Shown: in pieces, positions 54,844 to 64,000 of the stretch | Numbering within the stretch: the first letter of the stretch is position 1 | How the letters are laid out: every line of letters begins with the position of its first letter | DNA from: Mycolicibacterium bacteremicum | GTDB lineage: Bacteria; Actinomycetota; Actinomycetes; Mycobacteriales; Mycobacteriaceae | DNA length: 64,000 bases | Assembly (NCBI RefSeq): GCF_002086115.1 | Contig: NZ_MVHJ01000001.1 | Span: 62,001-126,000 of the forward strand | Direction: 5' to 3' | Program-made: the position numbers and the translations under genes | Notes under the pieces: generated by a model | Told to the model about the DNA's origin: nothing | Database searches by the model: none | What the model saw: only the letters and a program-made list of their open reading frames with translations

Positions 54844-55197
54844 GTGAGTACAAAGGACATCACCGCAGCCGAATTCAAGTCGGTCATCGATGACAACGAG
54901 ATCGTCATCGTCGACTTCTGGGCGACCTGGTGCGGTCCGTGTCGCGCCTTCGCCCCCACGTTCGGTGCCTCCGCGGACAAGCATCCCGACGTGGTGCACG
55001 CCAAGGTCGACACCGAGGCGGAGCCAGAATTGGCCCAGGCCGCCGAGATCCAGGCCATCCCGACGCTGATGGCGTTCAAGAAGGGACACCAGGTGTTCCG
55101 GCAGTCCGGAGCCCTCGGCCCCGCTCAGCTCGAAGACCTGATCACCAAGATCAAGGAGTTCGACATCGACGCGGCCATCGCGTCACAGCAGAACTGA
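54844..55197 (+). CDS. trxA: Thioredoxin
   Basis: The 117-residue cytoplasmic thioredoxin has the redox-active WCGPC with Cys30 and Cys33, and the cis-proline in AIPTLMAFKKGHQVF. It reduces protein disulfides using electrons from thioredoxin reductase. The start is GTG at 54844 (M-STKDITAAEFKSV), immediately after TTAGGAAAAGC. The order thioredoxin, enoyl-CoA hydratase, ABC-F matches Rv1471-Rv1472-Rv1473; the M. tuberculosis counterpart is called TrxB1. It follows the GH16 gene after 54 bases. Confidence 0.95.
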   Translation: MSTKDITAAEFKSVIDDNEIVIVDFWATWCGPCRAFAPTFGASADKHPDVVHAKVDTEAEPELAQAAEIQAIPTLMAFKKGHQVFRQSGALGPAQLEDLITKIKEFDIDAAIASQQN

Positions 55198-55242
55198 CGA
55201 CGCTGACCCGGTCACGACGGTGCGCGCGATAGCGTGCACGTC

Positions 55243-56064
55243 GTGACTGAGTACAGCGAATTCGTGAAGGTCTCCCAGCCGGTTCCCGGCGTGTCTTTGG
55301 TCACGCTCAACAGGCCCGAGCGGATGAATTCGATGGCCTTCGACGTGATGGTCCCGTTGCGTGCCGTGCTGGCCGATCTGCACAACGACAACACCACCCG
55401 CGTTGTCGTGCTGACCGGCGCCGGACGCGGATTCTCCTCGGGCGCCGACCACAAATCCGCCGGTTCGGTACCGCACGTCGATGGCCTGACCCGACCGTCA
55501 TTCGCCCTGCGGTCGATGGAAGTGCTCGATGAGGTGATCCTGGCACTGCGGCGGCTGCACCAGCCGGTGATCGCCGCGGTCAACGGTGCGGCCATCGGGG
55601 GCGGGCTGTGCTTGGCGCTGGCCTGCGATATCCGCATCGCTGCAGCTGGCGCCTACTTTCGGGCCGCCGGAATCAACAACGGTCTGACCGCCAGCGAGCT
55701 CGGGTTGTCCTATCTGCTGCCGCGCGCCATCGGTGCATCGCGGGCCTTCGAGATCATGCTCACCGGCCGCGATGTCGATGCCGCCGAAGCCGAACGCATC
55801 GGGCTGGTGTCCAGCGTCGCACCCGAGGACGAACTGTTGGCCCGCTGCTTTGCAATGGCACAGGGGATCGCCGCGTTCTCCCGGCCGGGAATCGAGTTGA
55901 CCAAGCGCACGCTGTGGAGTGGACTGGACGCCGGCAGCCTGGAAGGCCACATGCAGGCCGAGGGGCTCGGCCAACTGTATGTGCGCCTGCTCACCGCCAA
56001 CTTTGAAGAAGCGGTGGCGGCGCGCAAAGATAAGCGGTCGCCGGTGTTCACCGATGAGCGCTGA
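55243..56064 (+). CDS. Enoyl-CoA hydratase/isomerase family (EchA12-like)
   Basis: The 273-residue crotonase-fold enzyme probably acts on CoA thioesters in fatty acid or related catabolism. It has the oxyanion-hole signatures GAGRGFSSGADHKSAGSV and the second, IAAVNGAAIGGGLCLALACDIRIA. The catalytic-region helix ending LSYLLPRAIGASRAFE is also clear. The exact substrate is unknown. GTG 55243 lies seven bases after TAGCGT, so a leaderless start is preferred over the in-frame GTG at 55234. It corresponds to Rv1472 (EchA12). Confidence 0.9.
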   Translation: MTEYSEFVKVSQPVPGVSLVTLNRPERMNSMAFDVMVPLRAVLADLHNDNTTRVVVLTGAGRGFSSGADHKSAGSVPHVDGLTRPSFALRSMEVLDEVILALRRLHQPVIAAVNGAAIGGGLCLALACDIRIAAAGAYFRAAGINNGLTASELGLSYLLPRAIGASRAFEIMLTGRDVDAAEAERIGLVSSVAPEDELLARCFAMAQGIAAFSRPGIELTKRTLWSGLDAGSLEGHMQAEGLGQLYVRLLTANFEEAVAARKDKRSPVFTDER

Positions 56065-56141
56065 CGACAAACCCACGGCCCGGACGCGCGCACAGCGGGC
56101 CACGAGAACGGCCGACAGGCAGATCAAGAGGAGGCAGCAGC

Positions 56142-57770
56142 GTGATCACCGCAACGGACCTGGAGGTCCGCGCCGGGGCGCGCACGCTGCTGTCCATCGA
56201 GGGCGCCGCCCTGCGGATCCAGCCCGGCGATCGCATCGGTCTGGTGGGCCGCAACGGCGCCGGTAAGACCACCACCATGCGCATCCTGGCCGGCGAGGGT
56301 GAACCCTATGCGGGCAAGGTCGAGTCGACCGGCGAGATCGGCTACCTGCCGCAGGATCCCCGCGAGGGCGATCTCGATGTGCTGGCGCGAGATCGGGTGC
56401 TCTCGGCGCGCGGTCTGGACACCCTGCTGTCCGATCTGGAGAAGCAGCAGACGCTGATGGCCGAGGTGGCCGACGATGCGGCCCGCGACAAGGCGGTGCG
56501 TCGCTACGGCCAACTCGAGGAACGCTTCGCCGCTCTCGGTGGCTATGCCGCCGAGAGCGAGGCCGGGCGCATCTGCGCCAGCCTGGGCCTGCCCGACCGG
56601 GTGCTCACCCAGCCGCTGCGGACGCTGTCCGGTGGTCAGCGCCGCCGCGTGGAACTGGCGCGGATCCTGTTCGCCGCCAGTGACACCGGCTCCGGATCGG
56701 CGACGACGCTGCTACTCGATGAGCCCACCAACCACCTTGACGCCGATTCGATCGGCTGGCTGCGCACCTTCCTGCAGAACCACACCGGCGGCCTCGTGGT
56801 GATCAGCCACGATGTCGAACTGCTTGCCGACGTGGTCAACCGGGTCTGGTTCCTGGATGCGGTGCGCGGTGAGGCCGATGTCTACAACATGGGCTGGCAG
56901 AAGTATCTGGATGCCCGGGCCACCGACGAACAGCGTCGTCGCCGCGAGCGCGCCAATGCCGAGAAGAAGGCCGGCGCGTTGCGCGCACAGGCCGCCAAGA
57001 TGGGTGCGAAGGCGACCAAAGCCGTTGCCGCGCAAAACATGTTGCGTCGTGCCGAGCGGATGATCGCGGAGTTGGATGACGAACGGGTGGCCGACAAGGT
57101 GGCCCGCATCAAGTTTCCGGTTCCCGCACCGTGCGGCAAAACTCCCTTGGTGGTCAAGGGATTGACCAAGACCTACGGTTCGCTGGAAGTGTTCACCGGC
57201 GTCGATCTGGCGATCGACCGCGGTTCCCGCGTGGTCGTTCTCGGCCTCAACGGCGCGGGTAAGACGACGTTGCTGCGACTGTTGGCCGGCACCGAGACGC
57301 CCGACGCCGGTGGCCTGGTGCCCGGTCACGGACTCAAGATCGGCTACTTCGCCCAGGAGCACGACACCCTGGACAACGAGGCGACCGTCTGGGAGAACAT
57401 CCGCCACGCCGCCCCGGACACCGGTGAGCAGGACCTGCGAGGTCTGTTGGGCGCCTTCATGTTCACCGGACCACAGCTCGATCAGAAGGCCGGCACGCTG
57501 TCCGGCGGTGAGAAGACCCGGTTGGCGCTGGCCGGTCTGGTGGCCTCGACCGCCAATGTGTTGCTGCTCGACGAGCCGACCAACAACCTCGATCCCGCCT
57601 CGCGTGAGCAGGTGCTCGACGCGTTGCGCAGTTATCAGGGTGCGGTGGTGCTGGTGACCCACGATCCGGGTGCGGCCGAGGCGCTGGACCCGCAGCGCGT
57701 GGTGCTGCTGCCCGATGGCACCGAGGACTTCTGGTCCACCGAGTACCGGGACCTCATCGAGCTGGCATAG
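56142..57770 (+). CDS. ABC-F ATPase (ribosome-associated, Rv1473-like)
   Basis: The 542-residue protein has two ABC ATPase domains and no TM segments, the ABC-F class that acts on the ribosome as antibiotic protection or translation factors. Domain one has VGRNGAGKTTTMRILAG, LSGGQRRRVELARILF and LLLDEPTNHLDADS. A charged linker with coiled-coil character (about residues 255-310) follows. Domain two has LGLNGAGKTTLLRLLAG, LSGGEKTRLALAGLV and LLLDEPTNNLDP. Rv1473 has been linked to macrolide resistance. The start is GTG 56142, 78 bases after the hydratase. Both Walker B glutamates are intact. Confidence 0.93.
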   Translation: MITATDLEVRAGARTLLSIEGAALRIQPGDRIGLVGRNGAGKTTTMRILAGEGEPYAGKVESTGEIGYLPQDPREGDLDVLARDRVLSARGLDTLLSDLEKQQTLMAEVADDAARDKAVRRYGQLEERFAALGGYAAESEAGRICASLGLPDRVLTQPLRTLSGGQRRRVELARILFAASDTGSGSATTLLLDEPTNHLDADSIGWLRTFLQNHTGGLVVISHDVELLADVVNRVWFLDAVRGEADVYNMGWQKYLDARATDEQRRRRERANAEKKAGALRAQAAKMGAKATKAVAAQNMLRRAERMIAELDDERVADKVARIKFPVPAPCGKTPLVVKGLTKTYGSLEVFTGVDLAIDRGSRVVVLGLNGAGKTTLLRLLAGTETPDAGGLVPGHGLKIGYFAQEHDTLDNEATVWENIRHAAPDTGEQDLRGLLGAFMFTGPQLDQKAGTLSGGEKTRLALAGLVASTANVLLLDEPTNNLDPASREQVLDALRSYQGAVVLVTHDPGAAEALDPQRVVLLPDGTEDFWSTEYRDLIELA

Positions 57771-57867
57771 GCCGCTCTACAAGGGATTTCACCGAATATT
57801 TTCTCGCTGTTTTGCCCATTCCCGGTCCGGGTACCCGCGACAAGGATCGGGAGTGGGGAGAACATCG

Positions 57868-58059
57868 ATGAGTGAGACGAACAAGTCCCGGGAAGAGATC
57901 CTCTCGGATTTGCGCAGCGATTACGAGAGCGGGGCCAGTATCCGGTCTCTGGTGGCCAAGACCGGCCGCTCGTATGGATCGGTGCACAGCATGTTGCTCG
58001 AATCCGGCACCCGGATGCGTAGCCGCGGCGGGCCGAATCACCGCCGCCGCGCCAGCTAG
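57868..58059 (+). CDS. Small helix-turn-helix protein (Rv1473A-like)
   Basis: The 63-residue protein has a predicted helix-turn-helix, YESGASIRSLVAKTGRSYGSVHSMLLES, and a basic C-terminus (RSRGGPNHRRRAS). GGGGAG lies eight bases before the ATG. Synteny with Rv1473A, annotated as a possible transcriptional regulator, fits the position between the ABC-F and acnR genes. Its targets are unknown. It ends six bases from the convergent acnR 3' end. Confidence 0.82.
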   Translation: MSETNKSREEILSDLRSDYESGASIRSLVAKTGRSYGSVHSMLLESGTRMRSRGGPNHRRRAS

Positions 58060-58064
58060 ACCGC

Positions 58065-58631
58065 TCAGCGTGGGTGGCGGACCGAATCTTCGACGAGGTC
58101 GAGCACCGCGCTGAGGTTCTCGGTGTCCTCACCGGACGCCAGGCGGGCGACCAGACCGTCGAGTACGAGATCGAGATAGGTCTGCAGGACGGCGCCGGGT
58201 ACGTCGTCTCGTAGCCGGCCCGCCTGCTTCTGTTTTCGCAGTCGCTCCGTGGTGGCGGCCGACAATTCTGCCGAGCGCTCGGCCCACCCCTGGTGGAACG
58301 CCGGGTCGTTGCGCAGCTTCCGCGCAATCTCCAGCCGCGTCACCAGCCAGTCGAACTGGTCCGGCGCGGCCAGCAGATCACGCATCACCTGGATCAGACC
58401 CTCACGGGCGGCCACATCGGCCATCCGCTCGGCGTCCTCGCGGGCCAACTCGAAGAACAGGGTGTCCTTGTCCTTGAAGTGGTGGAAGATGGCGCCGCGC
58501 GACAGCCCGATGGTGTGTTCGAGCCGCCGCACGGTCGCCTTCTCGTATCCGTACTCGGCAAAGCAGCGCCGAGCGCCGTCGAGTATCTGGCGACGACGGG
58601 CCGCCAGATGGTCGTCGGTTACCCGTGGCAC
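58065..58631 (-). CDS. acnR: AcnR, TetR-family repressor of aconitase
   Basis: AcnR represses the aconitase gene in corynebacteria and mycobacteria, sensing citrate or Fe2+ status. The 188-residue protein has the HTH block GYEKATVRRLEHTIGLSRGAIFHHFKDKDTLF and a ligand domain with AREDAERMADVAAREG. The GTG at 58631 gives M-PRVTDDHLAARRRQIL, the usual beginning. It lies 32 bases after the acnA stop, so it is co-transcribed with its target. An inverted repeat upstream of acnA is the likely operator region. Confidence 0.94.
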   Translation of the reverse strand: MPRVTDDHLAARRRQILDGARRCFAEYGYEKATVRRLEHTIGLSRGAIFHHFKDKDTLFFELAREDAERMADVAAREGLIQVMRDLLAAPDQFDWLVTRLEIARKLRNDPAFHQGWAERSAELSAATTERLRKQKQAGRLRDDVPGAVLQTYLDLVLDGLVARLASGEDTENLSAVLDLVEDSVRHPR

Positions 58632-58663
58632 GGGGTGGTATCCGGTATTTCCGCGCCGGTCTC

Positions 58664-61504
<2,841 letters not shown>

Positions 61505-61537
61505 TTAGATCGTGCCGGCGACGGGCTGTGTCGACGG

Positions 61538-61558
61538 CATACTGACCCTAACAGTACG
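61538..61558. promoter_or_regulatory. Inverted repeat upstream of acnA, possible AcnR site
   Basis: CATACTG-N7-CAGTACG is an inverted repeat with one mismatch, 46 bases upstream of the acnA start. It contains the CAGTAC half known from the corynebacterial AcnR site, but the arms are in the opposite relative order to the published CAGNAC...GTACTG form. It is a candidate only. Confidence 0.45.
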
Positions 61559-61755
61559 CTTGTCCTGCAAGACGGGGAGGGTCGGGTCCAGTCTTCTCCA
61601 GTGCGGGCCACGATGCGAGCCCGTCGGTCAGATGGTGGGACCGTCCGAACCGATCACGCCGCCGAGCACGCCGCCGATCACGCCGATGTCACGCGCCGGT
61701 GACGGCCGGAGAGTCGGATGCCGGGCCCCGCCGCATGCAGCGGTACGGTGCGGTG

Positions 61756-62289
61756 GTGACCGGACCGCACGTACTGCCGCACATCCCCGCCTACATCCCG
61801 CCCGGGGTGGACATGAACCTCGTCACCGATCAGGTGCGCGACGGCGGTGTGAGTGCACCGGCGGGGGTGGATCTGGCCGGTCTGCGCGAGGTGGTCTCGG
61901 CGGCCGGCGCCGACGGGATCGACCTGAAGATCGTCGTCATCGACCAGAACCCGCCGATCGACACCCCGCTGCGCGATATCGCCACCGAGGTCGGCCAGGA
62001 GTTCCCGGGATCGACGGTGCTGGCCATCAGCCCCTTCTATGCGGGCACCTACAGTCAGGTATATGACCGGGTCACTCTGGAGGCCGGTCAGGACCTCGCG
62101 AAAACCGGTGATCCGGTCCAATCTTCGAAGAATTTCGTGAGCGAGTTACAGACGCCCGACTTTCCCTGGACGCCCTTTACCGTGGTGCTCGTGCTAGGCG
62201 TTGCGGTAGCTGCCGTTTTCACCCGCTTGCTGCAGGTTCGTGCCCGTCGAACCGTTGCTGAGAGTGCTCCTGTGGAGCCGTCGGCCTAA
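61756..62289 (+). CDS. Rv1476-like single-TM membrane protein
   Basis: The 177-residue protein has an exported or periplasmic-facing domain of about 135 residues, with DQVRDGGVSAPAGVDLAGLREVV and IVVIDQNPPIDTPLRDIATEVG. A C-terminal TM segment (about residues 142-162) and a short basic tail follow. It matches Rv1476 in position, between acn and ripA; its role is unknown. TACGGT lies six bases before the GTG at 61756, giving a leaderless start; alternatives are ATG 61735 and an ATG at 61699. It precedes ripA by 210 bases. Confidence 0.78.
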   Translation: MTGPHVLPHIPAYIPPGVDMNLVTDQVRDGGVSAPAGVDLAGLREVVSAAGADGIDLKIVVIDQNPPIDTPLRDIATEVGQEFPGSTVLAISPFYAGTYSQVYDRVTLEAGQDLAKTGDPVQSSKNFVSELQTPDFPWTPFTVVLVLGVAVAAVFTRLLQVRARRTVAESAPVEPSA

Positions 62290-62421
62290 AGGCCTGCTCG
62301 CTTTCTCGAATTCGAATATCACCATTCGATAACGCCGCTTCCAATTACATTCATGTAATTTGTGACTAAAGTTTCTTTAGGGCGTGATGTGACGTACGGT
62401 GCAAACAGTGTTTGGTGTTGC

Positions 62422-62439
62422 AGCTGTGATTCATGTGAC
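62422..62439. promoter_or_regulatory. Direct-repeat MtrA-like site before ripA
   Basis: On the reverse strand the sequence reads GTCACATGA-ATCACAGCT, two 9-base units like the GTCACAgcg direct repeats bound by MtrA. Single TGTGAC copies also lie at 62361 and 62388. MtrA is known to control ripA in M. tuberculosis. Confidence 0.55.
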
Positions 62440-62499
62440 TACCGACACCCATCTGAAGTGCCGTGTCGTCCGCGTTGAGCCCTAGGAGACCTGAGTCCC

Positions 62500-63963
62500 A
62501 TGAGACGCATTCCAGGCGCCTCCGCGTCCCGCTTCTACGGGCGGGTCTGTGTAGTCCCGCTCACCGTCGTCGGCCTCATGTGTGCGGGCGCGTTGCCGCA
62601 CGGACCGATCACCGGGCCCATCGCCGTGGCCGATCCCGTCAAGCCGGAGGGCATCGCGGCCCTGGTGGCCGCGGTGGCCGATGCGAACCAGAAGCTGCAG
62701 GATCTCGGTGCGGCCGTGCAGGTCCAGCAGGAGAGCGTGAACAAGGCACTGCTCGACGTCCAGAGCGCACGTGACAACGCGGCCGCCGCGGCCGCCGAGG
62801 TCGAGGCCAGTCGGCGGGGCGTCGATGCTGCCACCGTCGCCATCGCCGATGCGCAGCGCCGCGTCGACACCTATGCCGTGGCCGCCTATGTCAACGGTCC
62901 GTCGGCCTCCTATCTGACCGCTGCCGACCCCGACTCCGCGCTGCAGACCGCGGCCGCCGGGCAGGCGCTGGCCGCCAACTCCCAGCAGGTGCTCGGCGAT
63001 CTGCAGGCGGCGCGCACCGATCAGGTCAACCGCGAGTCCGCGGCCCGGCTGGCCAAGCAGAACGCCGACAGGGCCGCCGCCGACGCGCAGTCCAGCCAGG
63101 ACGCCGCAGTCGCCAGCCTGACCCAGGCCCAGCAGACCTTCGGATCCCAACAGGCCGAACTGGACAAGCTGTCCGCCGAACGTGCTGCGGCGCAAGCGAA
63201 ATTGGACGCCGCCCGGCCCGCGCAGCCGCTGGCGGCACCGTCGGCCCCGGCCGGCGCCGCACCGACCGGGCGCGCACCGGGGGTGGCCGGCCCGGCCGTC
63301 CCGGGACCGTCGGCCGACTGGGACCGTGCACCGGGTGGGCCTGCGCCGGCCCAGTCCAGCCAGTGGGACCTCACCTTGCCGGCGATCCCGAGCGCTTTCG
63401 TCAGCGGAGATCCCATCGCGATCATCAACGCGATCCTCGGCATCATGCAGACCTCGGCCCAGCTGACCGCGGACATGGGACGCAAGTTCCTGCAGAAGCT
63501 GGGCATCCTGCCGACACCCACCGGGTTCACCAACAACGGGGCCATTCCCCGGGTGCACGGGCAGGCGGCGTCGGAGTATGTCATCAAGCGCGCCATGTCC
63601 CAGATCGGTGTGCCGTACTCCTGGGGCGGTGGCAACGCCGCCGGCAAGAGCAACGGAATCGACGGCGGCGCAGGCACAGTCGGATTCGACTGCTCGGGCC
63701 TGGTGCTCTACGCCTTCGCCGGCGTCGGCATCAAGCTGCCGCACTACTCCGGCGCGCAGTACGACATGGGCCGCAAGATCCCCACCTCGCAGATGCGCCG
63801 CGGCGACGTCCTGTTCTGGGGGCCGGGCGGTAGTCAGCACGTCGCGATCTACCTGGGCAACAACCAGATGCTCGAGGCCCCCTACACCGGCTCGCACGTC
63901 AAGATCTCGCCGGTGCGCACCAGCGGCATGACCCCGCACGCCGTCCGATACATCGAATACTGA
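62500..63963 (+). CDS. ripA: RipA peptidoglycan endopeptidase (NlpC/P60)
   Basis: RipA cuts the D-Glu-mDAP bond of peptidoglycan and separates daughter cells at the septum. The 487-residue exported protein has a signal peptide ending AVAD, a long N-terminal coiled coil (residues about 50-240), then a Pro/Ala/Gly linker. The C-terminal NlpC/P60 domain has GFDCSGLVLYAFAGVG with catalytic Cys398, and His447 in GSQHVAIYLGNNQMLEAP. AGGAG precedes the ATG by about ten bases. An MtrA-like direct repeat lies in the 210-base upstream gap. It is normally followed by ripB, whose start is probably just beyond. Confidence 0.96.
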   Translation: MRRIPGASASRFYGRVCVVPLTVVGLMCAGALPHGPITGPIAVADPVKPEGIAALVAAVADANQKLQDLGAAVQVQQESVNKALLDVQSARDNAAAAAAEVEASRRGVDAATVAIADAQRRVDTYAVAAYVNGPSASYLTAADPDSALQTAAAGQALAANSQQVLGDLQAARTDQVNRESAARLAKQNADRAAADAQSSQDAAVASLTQAQQTFGSQQAELDKLSAERAAAQAKLDAARPAQPLAAPSAPAGAAPTGRAPGVAGPAVPGPSADWDRAPGGPAPAQSSQWDLTLPAIPSAFVSGDPIAIINAILGIMQTSAQLTADMGRKFLQKLGILPTPTGFTNNGAIPRVHGQAASEYVIKRAMSQIGVPYSWGGGNAAGKSNGIDGGAGTVGFDCSGLVLYAFAGVGIKLPHYSGAQYDMGRKIPTSQMRRGDVLFWGPGGSQHVAIYLGNNQMLEAPYTGSHVKISPVRTSGMTPHAVRYIEY

Positions 63964-63977
63964 ACGTAGGGAATTCC

Positions 63978-64000
63978 TTGAACTCCACACGCTTTCACAA
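63978..64000 (+). CDS. Possible start of ripB, cut by window end
   Basis: Only eight codons are visible. A TTG at 63978 gives M-N-S-T-R-F-H, preceded by TAGGGA. In M. tuberculosis ripB (Rv1478) directly follows ripA, so this is the expected gene; the sequence alone is too short to prove it. Confidence 0.4.

Noticed and set aside
56054..56266. Short Arg-rich frame between the hydratase and ABC-F genes
   Set aside because: It overlaps the ABC-F start by 125 bases, and its composition is that of an out-of-frame shadow.
62290..62499. Possible c-di-AMP (ydaO) riboswitch before ripA
   Set aside because: I could not find the conserved core motifs; only TGTGA elements and a ribosome site are present.

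Overview
The window is about 67% G+C and very densely coded. It carries mycobacterial marker genes: mmpL11, zmp1, mptB, ripA, the SufR-B-D-C-S-U-T cluster and a 13E12-type DUF222/HNH gene. Together they place it in a Mycobacteriaceae chromosome, most likely an environmental, fast-growing Mycolicibacterium-like species. All locus comparisons with M. tuberculosis are from memory; no search was run.

Layout. (1) 1-12.3 kb matches the M. tuberculosis Rv0189c-Rv0203 order: ilvD (cut by the window edge), ricR, MFS transporter, L,D-transpeptidase, zmp1, the Rv0199/Rv0200/Rv0201c genes, mmpL11 and a secreted haem-binding protein. A DUF305 lipoprotein with a RicR-type copper box has been added in front of ricR. 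(2) 12.3-16.9 kb is a synteny breakpoint. It holds a PrrA/PrrB-like two-component system, a 13E12 HNH gene behind a perfect LexA/SOS box, a small coiled-coil protein and a duplicated scrap of the pgl 3' end. (3) 16.9-30.4 kb follows Rv1445c-Rv1455: the pentose-phosphate operon tkt-tal-zwf-opcA-pgl, then ctaB, an added dicarboxylate symporter/TetR/DUF308/DUF4349 stretch, qor and an ATP-grasp gene. (4) 30.4-39.4 kb is an accessory carbohydrate locus: an ABC importer, an SDR, an FGGY kinase, a BtpA-family protein, an inositol-monophosphatase-like enzyme and a DeoR regulator. It is inserted between the Rv1455- and Rv1456c-like genes. (5) 39.4-64 kb follows Rv1456c-Rv1477: ctaA, then an inserted TetR/PhlG-like pair and a DUF429 gene, an ABC-2 exporter, mptB, the suf operon, a secreted GH16 enzyme, thioredoxin, enoyl-CoA hydratase, an ABC-F protein, a small HTH protein, acnR, acnA, an Rv1476-like protein and ripA.

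How the parts fit. Several blocks serve core physiology: NADPH and pentose supply, haem A synthesis (ctaB and ctaA), Fe-S assembly feeding aconitase and IlvD, and cell-wall assembly and remodelling (Ldt, MmpL11, MptB, RipA). The most distinctive accessory content is the BtpA-containing carbohydrate locus, the TetR/PhlG-like pair with two matching operators, and the copper-regulated DUF305-ricR operon. Many starts sit 6-8 nt downstream of a -10-like hexamer, suggesting leaderless transcripts. No tRNA, rRNA, CRISPR array, prophage or insertion sequence was seen.
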